A DNA stretch of 64,000 nucleotides from contig QRFJ01004980.1 in NCBI GenBank assembly GCA_006176705.1, positions 1-64,000 on the forward strand, given 5' to 3'. The translations under genes were made by a program, and so were the position numbers. The notes beneath the pieces were generated by a model. It ran no database searches. It saw only the letters and a list, made by a program, of their open reading frames with translations, and was not told the DNA's origin. Positions 44,873 through 56,990 of the stretch are shown piece after piece (position 1 is the stretch's first letter; each line of letters begins with the position of its first letter). This stretch comes from Cocos nucifera. Taxonomy: Eukaryota; Streptophyta; Magnoliopsida; Arecales; Arecaceae.

Positions 44873-47123
44873 TGTTAGATACATGTGCCCTAGAAGCCAG
44901 AATTGGCTAACACTTGTAATCACTTCTAGGGGCAAAATTATAATTTTGATTATAAATAATAAAATAGATTATTTTCTATCATAAATGTGTATTTAGTGTC
45001 CGTGATACATCCCTTGAGTTAATGATAATGATAATTCATATTTTCAAGAATTGAAAATTTAAGACATGAATTTTTGTTATTAACTCATAAAATACTCCTG
45101 ACTGTAGGATCATCATAAGGACGGTGATTGATCCGAAAGGATAATGTACAATCGCTTATTTATAGTAGATGAGTCTTGAGTCTATGGTGTAGAGACACCG
45201 AAGTGAGAGTATAGATACTCGTTAGAGAATGAGGGCACTGAGCGTGACCATCTCAAGCAGTCATAAGAAAGTCTACCTTCTCGTCGATGACTGACTCGAA
45301 GCTATAGTGGTGTGTCTGGTTTTTTGATCTGAGGTGCATCGACAGTTCACCTTGAGGGTGTTATAGTTTGACTACACCATAATAGATCTTTTAGCCATTC
45401 AGAATCCTGAGGTGTATGTTGGCTATAGCATGTTCATTATAGGAATTGGATTGCACCAAGAGGGAATCTATCTACCTCGGATGGATGAGGAGCAGCCCTA
45501 TGATGATCATGAGAATCAAGTCCATAAGCCCATGGCCATGGCAGAGTGAAATAATAGAAAGAGTTTCTATTAAGATTTTCACATAGGACTTGAATCGAAT
45601 GGTTAAATCATATGATAGAAATTAGGGTTTGACGAGTTTACCTTAACCCTAATATGATCGGGGCTTAAGATAGAAGAACTTAATCACATAGGTAGCTGCA
45701 CCAAGAGGTTCATTTTTAATTTTGATGGGTTGCCACCATATACTGCTAGGTGTCACTGATAGATTTTGGGACCAATTAGAATGATTTAGATAATCGATCA
45801 TTCTAGTTGTCTGAATCAGAAGAGTTTTGATCCATTGAAAGAAGTTTCGATGATGTCGATGATAGAGATCATAACATATCCTATTACCATATAGAACATA
45901 ACCTAACTGGATCACACAAATAAGAGTTTGGATCTAAATATCATCAATTGAACTAATCCGGTTCAATTGATTTGAATAAGATTCAATTAGGTTCAAGAAA
46001 ATCATGCTAGTATACGATTGAGCCAAACGTTCTCCTTCTACTATCATTAAAAGTTATCTCGACTAAGTCAAATATGTTTGTACTCACTCAGATACCTTTA
46101 CTTGATTTGACTAAAGCTTGTCCAAGTAAGAAAAGGATTGTCTTAATTTATGAGATAAATTTGAGACAACACCTACCATTTTCCATCACCTGCTAATTCT
46201 TGTCTTTTAACTTTGGTGAAATATTGACCTTTGACACTTAGATATCTACCCATGTGTCATACACCCATAGAAGACCAGATAGGGGCTTGTCCCCTTACTA
46301 GAAATTGAAAAGAAGGGGGCGCATGTCTAGGGAGGCATGCACCCATGGATAGGGACGTCTGGAATCCCATACGGATGGGACTCCAGGTTGCTTCTAGGAT
46401 TCTACTTAGGTGGCACTAAACTATAGACTTTGACCAATCTTAGGTGCTATCTAAGGATGAATTAAGGGAGCTCTCATCTGATTTAGATCTGATTATTTGA
46501 AGCAACGTGATCGATCGGCATGATGTGGCACTGCATGGTGCAGCAGGGTCTATATAAACCCTATCTACACCCAACTTTTATAGAGTTCTCTCTTAGCCCA
46601 CACCCCAAGGCTGCCCCTCTCCCTCCTCCATGACATCTTCTAGTCCTCTCTCTCCTCTCCACACCCAAGGAATTTTGGGCTCCAGTTTGGTGCGATCCAG
46701 ATAAGAGAAAGCTGATGAGAAAGGAAGAAGGCAACACTGCTGCATTGACGACTGCAGATCTTCGAAAGGAGTTTTGAAGATCCTCCAAATTTGATTCAAA
46801 TTTGATATTTGGATAGGTGATAAAAAAAGAGAAGATCTCCAGATCCAGCCTGAGTGGATATCGGTAGAGGCAAGGTGCTTGCATGGCTAGATCCAGAATC
46901 TTAGGCAATCAGTAGGATCATCAAAGGATAATTTGATTACCTAACATCAAGGTATAAATTAATTAAATTTAATTTATTTTTATTTATATTTATTAGATCT
47001 ATAAAACTAAATCTAAAATATCTCAAATCTGATCTAGATATATGAGAGATATTTTTAAAATATCTCTCCTGATCCGATCAAATCAAAACGAACCTGACTC
47101 AGAAAATCAGGATTTCTCCTTCA
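44873..47123 (+). repeat. 5' LTR of Cop1-B (L5)
   Basis: TGTTAGATACATGTGCCC ... TCTCCTTCA, 2.25 kb, the plus-strand copy of the Cop1 LTR. The TATA box TATATAAA at 46551-46558 is as in L4. Only two W-box-like cores remain (46224 and 46231). Confidence 0.92.
46551..46558 (+). promoter_or_regulatory. TATA box of L5
   Basis: TATATAAACCCTATC at the position equivalent to the L4 site, about 570 bp before the LTR end. Confidence 0.65.
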
Positions 47124-47125
47124 AC

Positions 47126-47143
47126 TGGTATCGAAGCCAAGTT
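47126..47143 (+). other. Primer binding site, Cop1-B
   Basis: TGGTATCGAAGCCAAGTT, two bases after the LTR. It is the initiator Met complement with a few changes. Confidence 0.85.
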
Positions 47144-49004
47144 CTCTAAATTATTTAGATTTGATTTTAATTTATTTTTAATCTAATAATTAGATAATTT
47201 TAGATATCGTATGAGATGTGATTAGATCTAAAATTAAAAAAATTAAAATTAAATAATTTAGATCTAAGTTTTACAAGATGCATGACTAGTTGTAAAATAG
47301 AATAGTTCTATACATAGTCTTGCATGTTCATAATTTAATTTGATTAAGTTATAATTTTAGATATATTTATTTATTATTTTTTGATATTATAAATATTATA
47401 ATAATATCTAAAAAATAGTAAATAAAATTATTTAATTTTTGGATCATATGAGATATGATGAATGCATGTTTAGACTAGTTGTAGAATAGTTCTACATAAT
47501 TATCTAGATTAGAATTTATTTTGATGCGATCAATTTAAATCTAATTTTTTAGATAATTATGGGATAATTTAGATTTGAAAATATGCATGATATGATACAT
47601 GAGATGTATGCAAAATATATTTATAGTTAAATCAATTTCTGTATATGAGATATATGATGTAGATCTAACTAGTTTTGTTATTTTGTATATTTCTGATTAA
47701 GGCATTCCCATTGATCGTTCGGTCATAGGAATAAAGTAGGGTTTGAATGCCCTCTTCTTCCATTCGATGGGGTGTTCTTATGATGTGTAGGGGTGCTGTG
47801 TGTTCATCCTTAATTAAAAATTAAGAACTTACTTTCTGCAAAATTCTAGATCCCGAAACCCTAGGATTTAATATACATATTTTATTTATAAATCCTAAAC
47901 TTAATTAATAATTAAGATTATGAAATATTAATTAGATCTAAAATTAAAAATTTTAGATCTAAGACATATTCATAATATTGGGTTCAGGCTTGGGTAGCTT
48001 AATTAGGTCTAAGCGGTTGATCAAATCGAATCAAGAGTTGGTTAGATGGTATCAATAGTACTTAAATTGACCAGCCTAATAGGATTAAGTTTGGATCAAG
48101 ATCGAGTCACGTGAGTGATCGATCAAGCTAAGACCTAATTAGGCTCAGTGGTTAGAGTCTGGATTGTAGGCTAACCCGATTGATTCTGGCTCAATAATTT
48201 GGTGTCTAAGGTAAGTTTGGTAGATACGATCGACTGGTTTTTAATTAGGAGCTATTCGACTCGAATGCGTTCTTATCGAGTTAATGATATATCCCTTCCA
48301 TCGGTCTCACTTACCTGGCCATATTAGTTGGCTCAATTCTGATCTGAGATGGTCAATAATCCGAGCTAACCCATGCCATTAGGTTAGTCATAATGGTTAT
48401 GACTATGTTAAGTCTAGTTTAATAAAACCTAAATCAAATCTTCTTAAGAAAAGATTAAGTCTAAAGGTCTTTCATCATTGTAGATGTGCGAGCCCTTCCT
48501 GGGGTTGATTGTTCTCGGCTAGTTACAGTGGTTCAGTTGCATTGGAAAGATGCAACCATATCTATTAAGCATTGGATGCTACAGACTGGAGGATGGATTG
48601 GGCTCAATATTTTGGACATGATGAGAGACTCAATTAGAAATCTAATTTATGCAAATGGTGGGTCTGACTTAACTAAGGAGTGGATCAATATTTCGAGCAT
48701 GGTGAGATCCATGAATTAGAGATCTAGTTTGGGTGCACCATGATTAAAGAATCATTGAACAAGAGTTGTTCACTCATTGGCTAAACCATCATCAATAACT
48801 GTTAGGTGAGGTGATGAGTCAGTTGGTGGGACTATACCATCCACTAGAAATCATTAATCATGGATATTTTAGCATCTCTACAGAAGGAGTATAGGAATCC
48901 AAAAAAATAGTAGAAGCTAATTTATTTAAAAATAAAACTCCTAAATAAATTGGTCAAGTCTTAATTATAATATCTAACTAGAAACTTTGACTCTCTACAG
49001 GAAA
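47144..49004 (+). other. Untranslated leader of Cop1-B
   Basis: About 1.86 kb, colinear with the other Cop1 leaders. It ends TTGACTCTCTACAGGAAA before the gag ATG, which looks like a splice acceptor (pyrimidines then CAG). Short frames such as 48486-48719 are not supported. Confidence 0.72.
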
Positions 49005-49830
49005 ATGTCTACATCCAACCCACTAGCACATATCCTGAACACCCATAGACTGATCGAATTCAATTACAAGGATTGACTCTAAAACTTCAAAATTATTTTG
49101 GGTTCTGAGAAGTTAACTTATGTGTTGGACCAGGACCCTCCCATCTTACCAGCTCGTCCATCCACTGAACAAAGAGCATCTCTTGAAAAATGGATGGATG
49201 AAGATAACAAGGCTAGATATTACATGTTGGGCTCAATGTCTGATAAGCTTCAGCACCAACATGAAGATATCAAGACTACCCGCTAAATGTTGGCTCACCT
49301 ACAAGAGATGTTTGGTGAATAGAGTTGTGCAGCCAAGTATCACTCACTAAACGACTTTTCAAGACTAAAATACGTGATGGACAGTCAGTCCAAGATCATT
49401 GTCTGATGATGATCAAGGACTTGGAATAGCTTGAGAAGTTCGGAGTGAAGTTGAACCTGGATCTGCAGAATGATATAATTCTACAATCCTTGACTGATGC
49501 ATATGGGCAGTTCATCATGAACTACTATATGCATAAACTTCAAAATTCCCTGGCTAAATTTATGAATATGCTAGTTACTGCTGAGTTTTCCATGAAAGAT
49601 TCTAAAGGTTCAGTGCTTGCTATGGAACAGACTTCTTTCAAGAGAAAGTCTTTTAAAAAGAAGAAATCTGTGAAAAAGTAGAAGATGGAAGGAAGAAAGA
49701 AGAAAAAGGCAGAGCTGAAGAAGAAGACCGCTGACAAAGAAAAGTATTTTCATTGCAACAATGATGGCCACTGGAAGCAAAACTGCCCTACATACCTGGC
49801 CACCCTGAAGAATAAGGAGGTAGGTTCTTC
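49005..49830 (+). pseudogene. Cop1-B gag
   Basis: ATG at 49005 opens MSTSNPLAHILNTHRLIEFN, then YKD and TGA where the family has Trp. The frame continues SEKLTYVLDQDPPILPARPS and NEDNKARYYMLGSMS-like sequence to a stop near 49284. It shifts, then LNLDLQNDIILQSLTDAYGQ, MNYYMHKLQNSLAKFMNMLV, Lys-rich sequence and KYFHCNNDGHWKQNCPTYLA follow. The knuckle lacks its first Cys (Tyr), as Cop1-A does. Confidence 0.88.
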
Positions 49831-50280
49831 TGAAGGTATGCTCATTATTGAGTCTAACCTTATGATTTCTTCTGCATCTAGTTGGGTGCTTGACTCTAGT
49901 TCTAGTGCTCATTTATGCACTTCCATGCAGGATTTTGAGGATAGCAGGAGGCTGAGGGTTGGAGAGATAATCCTACACGTCGAAAATGGAGCAAGAATTG
50001 CTGCCGTGGTGGTGGAAATATAACCTCTTCGACTACCATCTAGTTTAAACTTAGTTTTAAAAGATTGTTATTATGTGCCTGCAGCAAGTATAAATTTAAT
50101 TTCTGCTTCATGCCTAGCACTAGAAGGCTATGTAATTAGTTTTCATAATGACCATTATAACATTCTTTATGAAAGAAATAAAATTATAAGTGATTTTCTT
50201 ATTAACGATCTTTATCAGTTACATATTGATGTATCTATTTTTAATATCGAGCAAAATGTAAATGCCATGAAATGACCTAG
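49831..50280 (+). pseudogene. Cop1-B protease
   Basis: SASSWVLDSSSSAHLCTSMQ has DSS where Cop1-A has DSG, losing the active-site Gly. A stop follows VVVEI. LKDCYYVPAASINLISASCL and EGYVISFHNDHYNILYERNK match the downstream part of Copia protease and the linker to integrase. Confidence 0.85.
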
Positions 50281-51250
50281 GGATACTCCAAATGATAGGT
50301 ATCTATGGCACCAAGGACTAGGTCATATAGCAGAAGATAGGATTAATAAATTGGAGAAAACTAGGCTATTGAGTTCATTGACTTCTAAGTCATATCCAAT
50401 TTATGAATCTTGTCTTCATGGTAAAATGACTAAACTCTTCTTTGTAGGACATGGAGAAAGGACCATGGATCTTCTTGCCCTAGTACATACTGATGTGTGC
50501 GGCCCATTTGATGTGCTGACTAAAGGCAATTTTGTCTACTTCATTATCTTTACTGATTATCTATCTAGGTATGGGTATGTGTATCTTATGAGACATAAGT
50601 TTGAAGCTTTTGAAAAGTTCAAGGAATTCAGACATGAAGTAGAAAAATAAACTGAAAAATCCATTAAGGTTCTTCAATCAGATCGAGGAGCTGAATACCT
50701 TAGTCGAGAATTTCTAAACTATCTTAAGAAAAATAGCATAGTCTTTCAATGGACTCCACTTGGAACACCTCAACTCAATGGGATTTCAGAACGGAGGAAC
50801 CGGATCCTATTAGATATGGTTCGATCCATGATGAGCTTTACAGACCTCCTTGATTATCTTTGGGGACACTCTTTCTTAACTATAATATATTTACTGAATA
50901 GGGTTTCTTCTAAAATCATTCCTACCACACCATATGAGATATGGCATGGTAAGAAACTAAGTTTGGGTCATCTCAGAATTTGGGATTGTCCGGCTCATAT
51001 CAAAAGATAACAAGCGGACAAGTTGGACTTCAGGTCCTTTAGAGCTTGATTTATAGAATATCCTAAAGAATTATTAGGATATTATTTCTACATTCTAGAA
51101 GATCACAATGTGATTATGAGTCGATATGTTATCTTTCTTGAAAATAGTTTATTCAAGATGGTGGCATTGGAAAGTAGATCAAGCTTGATGAGAAAGTCTC
51201 ACAAGAACAATGAGCTAAGGACCAATTGGAACCAAATCTGGTTAAGCCAA
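50281..51250 (+). pseudogene. Cop1-B integrase
   Basis: RYLWHQGLGHIAEDRINKLE keeps both His. YPIYESCLHGKMTKLFFVGH has Tyr for one Cys. LVHTDVCGPFD (Asp), LQSDRGAEYLSREFLNYLKK (Asp) and QLNGISERRNRILLDMVRSM (Glu) keep the DDE triad. YLLNRVSSKIIPTTPYEIWH and LGHLRIWDCPAHIKR follow. One stop interrupts after HEVEK and another after KR. Most of it stays in one frame. Confidence 0.9.
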
Positions 51251-52200
51251 TGCAATCACTACCTCCCCCACCTCGTAGATTGGAGAGGATTTTTCATTTC
51301 CGTGAGAGATACTTAGGTACTATTTCAGAGGAAGTAGAGAAAATATTTCTCATAGGTAATGGGGTTCATGATGATGATCCCAAAATCTATAATGAGGTGA
51401 TATCGGATATCGACTCTGAGAAATGGCTAGAGACAATGAAGTCAGAAATTGACTTGATGCACTCAAATAAGTCTAGACTTTGGTAGATCTACTAGAAGGT
51501 ATAGTACCTATTGGGTGTAAATGGATCTACAAGAGAAAGATTGGTGTAGATGGGAATGTGGAGACATTCAAAGCTAGATTAGTGGCAAAAGGTTATAGTC
51601 AGCGCGAAGGCATTGACTATCAGGATACTTTTTCATCAATAGCTATGCTAAAATTCATCCACACATTGCTTGCTATTGCAGCTTATTTCGATATAAAATA
51701 TGGCAAATGGATGTGAAAATAGTATTCTTAAATGGATATCTTGAGGAAGATATCTATATGGAATAGCCGCTAGGTTTCACATCCAGTGATGCTGATCACA
51801 AGGTGTGCAAGCTGCAAAGATCCATATATGGACTTAAGCAAGCATCTCAGAGCTGGAACACTCATTTTAATGATGTGATTAAATTATTTGGTTTCATAAA
51901 AAATGAGGAGAAGCCATGTGTCTTCAAAAAGATCAGTGGGAGCATTGTTGTCTTCCTCATATTGTACGCGGATGACATCCTCTTTATTGGAAATGATATT
52001 TCCATGTTGACCATAGTTAAAATATGGTTATCCAAAGAATTCTCTATGAAAGACCTAGGTGAAGCATCCTTTATTCTAGGAATTATGGTCTATAGAGATA
52101 GACCGAATAGGATGCTTGGACTTTCATAGAAGATATACACAGAGGAAGTGCTAAAGAGGTTTAGCGTGGAAACTCTAAGAGGGGATTAGTACTCTTCAGA
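51251..52200 (+). pseudogene. Cop1-B reverse transcriptase
   Basis: SDIDSEKWLETMKSEIDLMH, then frame changes into EGIVPIGCKWIYKRKIGVDG, ETFKARLVAKGYSQREGIDY and QDTFSSIAMLKFIHTLLAIA. KVCKLQRSIYGLKQASQSWN-like sequence leads to FLILYADDILFIGNDI. The catalytic YVDD reads YADD (51965-51976), a Val to Ala change beside the aspartates. MKDLGEASFILGIMVYRDRP follows. Confidence 0.88.
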
Positions 52201-52806
52201 CATGGTATTCATCTTTGCAAGAAGATGTGCCCTAGCACACCTAAGGAAATAGAATGCATGAGCAAGATCCCTTATGCTTCTGCAATAGGGAGCCTCATGT
52301 ATGCCATGTTATGTATACGACCTGATATAGCCCATGCTGTGAGTGTCATGAGCAGATATCAATCGAATTCAGACAAAGAACACTGGATTTTGATGAAATG
52401 TATCCTTAAGTACTTAAGAAGAACTAAGGATATGTTGTTGGTCTTTGGTAATGGAGAACTCTAAGTCCAGGGGTATATAGACTCGGATTTTATGTCTGAT
52501 ATAGATGATCGAAAGTCGACATCTGAAAGTCTGTTTGTGTGCAATGGTGGAACTATCAGTTAAAAAAGTTTCAAGCAAACTGTGATAGCAGATTCCACCA
52601 TGGAAGCAGAATACATTGCTGCATCAGAAGCTACGAAGGAGGCATTCTAGTACAAGAAGTTTACAATAGAGATCGAAGTGATGCCATCAGATGCCATTCA
52701 TCTATACTATGACAACAATGGCGCCATAGCTTTAGCTAAAGAGCCAAGGTCTCACCAAAAATCTAAGCACATCGAGTAGCGATACCATCTCATCCGTGAT
52801 TACCTC
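52201..52806 (+). pseudogene. Cop1-B RNase H (truncated)
   Basis: IPYASAIGSLMYAMLCIRPD, WILMKCILKYLRRTKDMLLV, IADSTMEAEYIAASEATKEA and LYYDNNGAIALAKEPRSHQK are readable across stops. The sequence stops at RYHLIRDYL, where the Athila LTR starts, so the last about 35 codons are missing. Confidence 0.9.
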
Positions 52807-53613
52807 TGATAAGTGGTAAAAATATACTAATAAAAATATTAAATTATAAAATAAATTAATCTATTTCTTTAGAAATTGATATTTTTATTAATCTTATGCA
52901 GGAAAGAAGGCCACCAATGTAAAGATCTTATTTTTCTAGTTTAGATGAAATAAATTTCAGGCAAAACAGACTTCAGACGAGTCCGAAATTGAATTTCAAA
53001 AAAAAAAAAAAACTAGTTCGGTTCAAACCAGTTCAGAAAATTGGCTCAGTGGTTTGGCCTAGTTCAATCGCAATAGCAGACTGACCTACCGATGCAATGC
53101 TGACGTTAGCATTTTTCACGACACATGGTGGACCATCTGGAGGGCAATTCGGGAATTTTACAACAAAAAGCGTGCTCCGATTGACTGAAGAACGCAGTAG
53201 TCCATGCAACACCGAGCTCGTGCATGATCTACGGAGGGCAATTTGGGAATTTTGTTTGATCCAATGGGCATCTTTCACTGAAACTTGATCGGACGGTCGA
53301 AAAGAAGGCGCTGATGAACGGCATCCGCAGCTCCCGATCGAGATCCAATGGCTGAGATTCATCTCGATGTTAAACTAAAGATCAGAAGCCTTCTTTCTGC
53401 GTGATCGAACAGCCCAGATTTAATCCAACGGTTGATCCAACGGCTGGCATGAAATCCGACTTGATCTGGGTTATTTTAAAAATTTTTTAAGTGATTTTTG
53501 GACCGTTTGATCAACATCCAACGATCAGAATTATGTAAATTCTTGTTTGAGTTGTTTTGGGAGTCTTAAACCTAATTTCTAAAGGAATTTGGGGAGAATC
53601 GATTTTCTTTAGC

Positions 53614-53622
53614 TTATAAATA
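53614..53622 (+). promoter_or_regulatory. TATA box of Athila LTR
   Basis: TTATAAATA followed by CCTGCTATTGTCG, with the purine tract starting about 25-30 bp downstream, so the transcript leader would be almost pure purine. Confidence 0.65.
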
Positions 53623-53636
53623 CCTGCTATTGTCGT

Positions 53637-53770
53637 AGAGAGAAAGGAAGGAAGTCAGGGAAGTCAGAGAAAAAGAGAAAAAGAGAAAAAGGGAGAGAGT
53701 TAAAGAAAAAAAAAAGAAAAAACAAAAAGAAAAAGAAAGAGAGGAGAGAGGTAGAAAGAGAAGAGTGATT
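53637..53770 (+). repeat. Purine-rich GA/AAAAG simple repeat
   Basis: About 130 bp of nearly uninterrupted A and G (AGAGAAAAAGAGAAAAAGGG and similar) just after the predicted start site. Confidence 0.85.
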
Positions 53771-54686
53771 TGTGAGAGAAAGAAAAGGATTTTTGATTTT
53801 TTTCTTTTCGACAATCAAGACATCGATCAAGGAGCATCTTCTTCTTCACCAAGTTCTCCACATACCAAGAGCAACGGACAATCAATTTCAGCAATCAAAT
53901 AGTCTAATTTCTCTATGCTTTTTATTTTATTCGCTATTTTTGAATTTATTATCATGAACTAAATTTTTTTTTACTAAGGCTAAGGTGTAGCCACTCTTTT
54001 GATGCAATATTCAGTGTGATTATTTTTAAATTTTATTCATGAGGAGTATATAAATCTGATCTTAATGCTTTTAGATTACTGGCCATCTTCTAATTGATCT
54101 GATGAACATAGATGTTACGGACCAAGTACATCTATGTTATTGCTTCTTGATTATATACCTTGTATTATGAATCAAATTAGAATTCATATGCATGCAGGAA
54201 TTTTAGTATGCTTTGGATGCAGCGTATTTTAATTAGAGGGTTTCACAAAACTTAATGCATTAATATTTATTTAAATTACACCTGGACCAAAGGATAATTA
54301 ATAAATATTGATAGTTTTGCTATGCCTGGACCAAAGGGTAGTGAATAAATTAGGAGACTCCACCGTCACATGAAATAAAATTAATCTAAAAACCTGAATA
54401 TTGTATTGACTGAGTTGGTGAACCGATTGCCTTAGTAATCCATTACTCTTGAGTTTAAAACCCTAATAATTTACACTCTCTCTATTTTCTTAAAAATTTT
54501 TAATTATTTTTTTATTTTGTTCTTTAATTTCTTATTCTCATAAATCGATCTTCTAAATAAAGCATAGGAAAGAGCTTTTCAGTACTTATTTTCCAATCCT
54601 CTAGGGATGATACTCTACTCATTCACTTTATTACTTGATCGACTGGTGCACTTTCCATAGCTATAAATTAGCACGCATCAAGTTTT

Positions 54687-54704
54687 TGGTGCCGTTGTCG
54701 GGGA
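54687..54704 (+). other. Primer binding site of Athila element (Asp tRNA type)
   Basis: TGGTGCCGTTGTCGGGGA differs by two C-to-T changes from the complement of the plant Asp tRNA 3' end (TGGCGCCGTTGCCGGGGA), the usual Athila primer site. Confidence 0.82.
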
Positions 54705-54801
54705 TTGTGTCTAAAATAATATTAAAATTTTGATCCTAGCTTTACTTTAGAAATTTATTTTTAATTTTTATTATTTTTTAAAAAAAAAAATTATTCAGTG
54801 C

Positions 54802-56300
54802 ATGACACGTACTGGACATAGTAACTTACTACCTTTAGATCCAGAAATTGAAAGGACCATTAGAAGACTACAACAAGAAAGAAACATGGCAGCTGAAGAT
54901 CCTAACGACATCAATCTAGGATTGGATATGGCGACTGAAGGACAGCATGAAGCTATTCGACCAGTACATCATCCATTAAATGATTATATCACACCATCTA
55001 TAGCCGATGCAGCTTCGAGCATCAGGAGACCGCCTGTGCATGAGCAAACAACTTTTTGAAATAAAATCGACGATGATCCAAATGATTCAATCAACTGTCC
55101 AATTTAGTGGACACATGCATGATGATCCGAATGCCCATATTTCTAATTTTCTTGAACTTTGTGATACTTTTAAAATTAATGGGGTGTCGGATGATGCTAT
55201 TAGATTAAGGTTATTTTCTTTCTCTTTACGGGACAAAGCTAAGAGTTGGCTTCATTCTCTTCCTGCAGGTTCTATCACAACTTGGGATGTCCTAGCCCAA
55301 AAATTCTTAGCCAAGTACTTTCCACCTTCCAAGACTGCCAAGATGCGCAACGATATTCACTTCCTTTATGCAGATGGACATGGAGACACTATATGAGGCT
55401 TGGGAGCATTTCAAGGAATTGCTGAGGAGATGTCCACATCATCAACTATCCGTATGGCTTCAGGTACAAACTTTCTATAATGGTTTATCTCCTACTAATC
55501 ATTCTATGATTGATGCAGCAGCAGGAGGAACCATTAATCGAAAAATGAAGGAAGAAGCTTTCGATCTGATCGATGAGATGGCATCAAATAGCTATCAATG
55601 GCAGACAGAATGCATGATGCCAAAAAGACTAGCAGCTGTGCAGGGAGTAGATTGCGTGCCAACCTTACTAGCTGAAATTGCAGCCCTTAGAGCCGAAGTC
55701 AACAACTTAAAGGGAACAGCTATGCATGTTCAGAGCATTACTTGTGACCTGTGTGGAGGAGGACATGATACGAGCAATTGCCAGATAGGTAATCCTTTTG
55801 CTAAAACAACTGATACAGCTAATTATATTGGTAATTTTTTTCAGGCCGCAATAAAATAATCCCTACTCCAACACATACAATCAAGGGTGGAGGCAGCACC
55901 CAAATTTCTCATGGAGCAATCAAAATGCAGCACAACAGCCACCCCCGGATTCCAAGTACCTGAAAAGAAGTCCAACATGGAAGAGCTGATGGTCAAATTT
56001 ATGCAAAACCAAGAAGCAACTATAAAAAATTTGGAAGCCAAACTTAGGCAGGACCAAACAGCAGCAATTCAAAACTTGGAGATGCAAATAGGTCAAATGG
56101 CTAAGATAATCTCCGAGAGACCTCAAGGATCCTTGCCCAGCAACACGGAGACCAATCCAAGGGAGCAAGTCAATGCTATCACCCTAAGAAGTGGTACAAA
56201 GCTGGAGGAGCCACATCAGAAGAAAGAGACTGAAGAGCCAACTACAAATAAGGAACCATCAACTAAAATTCGTCAGTCACCAAAACAACCAGTAGATGGA
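54802..56300 (+). pseudogene. Athila gag
   Basis: ATG at 54802. Frame 1 runs to a stop at 55059. An extra T in the TTTTT run at 55053-55057 moves the frame, and FEIKSTMIQMIQSTVQFSGH, DDPNAHISNFLELCDTFKIN, LRLFSFSLRDKAKSWLHSLP and DVLAQKFLAKYFPPSKTAKM follow. A second shift near 55370 leads to LYEAWEHFKELLRRCPHHQL and MIDAAAGGTINRKMKEEAFD. These blocks are the Athila-type Gag capsid. The knuckle CDLCGGGHDTSNC (C-x2-C-x3-H-x4-C) is intact. One TAA at 55857 interrupts the frame, which then continues in phase through an acidic, Gln-rich coiled part (MEELMVKFMQNQEATIKNLE) toward the protease. Confidence 0.93.
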
Positions 56301-56990
56301 TGGTCTCCAGGTATACGGTTTGCTGATCCAAATGTGAAGCCCTACGTGCCACCACTACCATTCCCAGAGAGACAAATACAGCATCCAGATAAGGAATTTT
56401 CTAACTTTTTCAAAATTTTAAAGAATTTACATATTAATATTCCTTTTGTAGATGCTATTACTCAAATGCCCAGGTATGCCAAGTTTCTCAAAGAAATCCT
56501 AACAAATAAGAAAAAGCTGAAGGAGCATGAGAGAATAAATTTGAATGAAGAATGCTCAGCAATACTTCAAAATAAATTACCACAGAAGCTAAAAGATCCA
56601 GGGAGTTTTACTATCCCCTGCATTATTGGTGATTGTAGTTTTGATAAAGTTTTATGTGATTTAGGAGCAAGCATTAATCTCATGCCTTTTTCTATTTTCA
56701 GGAAGCTGGGTCTAGGAGAACCAAAGCCTACCACTATTACTCTTCAATTAGCCGATAGATCCATCAAATATCCAAGAGGTATAGTGGAGGATGTCTTGGT
56801 AAAGGTAAACAAGTTTATTTTTTCTGTTGATTTTATTGTTCTTGATATGAAAGAAGATTATGATGTACCCCTTATTTTAGGGAGACCCTTTTTAGCTACT
56901 GGAGGAGCTTTAATAGATGTTCAATAAGAAAAATTAATTCTTAGAGTCCAAGATGAACAAGTTACTTTTAATGTTTTCAAAGATACTAAA
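56301..56990 (+). pseudogene. Athila protease
   Basis: In phase with the end of gag. YVPPLPFPERQIQHPDKEFS is the conserved lead-in. CSAILQNKLPQKLKDPGSFT and IPCIIGDCSFDKVLCDLGAS precede the active-site Asp (56658-56660) in DLGASINLMP, the normal Athila form of the aspartic site. VPLILGRPFLATGGALIDVQ follows, then a stop at 56925-56927 and RVQDEQVTFNVFK in phase. A further break near 57020 leads to pol in another frame. The catalytic core itself is uninterrupted. Confidence 0.92.

Larger units (their letters stand above)
44873..52806 (+). mobile_element. Cop1-B, Copia retrotransposon (cut by Athila element)
   Basis: Plus-strand Cop1 copy with 5' LTR, PBS, leader and gag-pol up to the middle of RNase H. 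The reading HIE, stop, RYHLIRDYL stops at 52806, where the Athila LTR begins. The 3' LTR and the other flank are outside the window. CTTAG at 44868-44872 would be its target duplication. Confidence 0.92.
52807..54680 (+). repeat. 5' LTR of the Athila element
   Basis: Starts TGATAAGTGGTAAAAATA and ends GCACGCATCA, followed after six bases by the primer site. Length is 1.87 kb. It carries a TATA box (53614-53622), then a purine-rich run (53637-53770). Frames such as 53033-53362 and the Phe/Ser-rich minus-strand frames over the purine run are compositional. Confidence 0.88.

Noticed and set aside
53033..53362. 109-codon minus-strand frame in the Athila LTR
   Set aside because: It lies in U3, with no recognisable domain and no supporting copy.
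53614..53894. Phe/Leu/Ser-rich minus-strand frames resembling membrane segments
   Set aside because: They are the complement of the purine-rich tract in the Athila LTR, so the hydrophobicity is an artefact of TTT/CTT codons.
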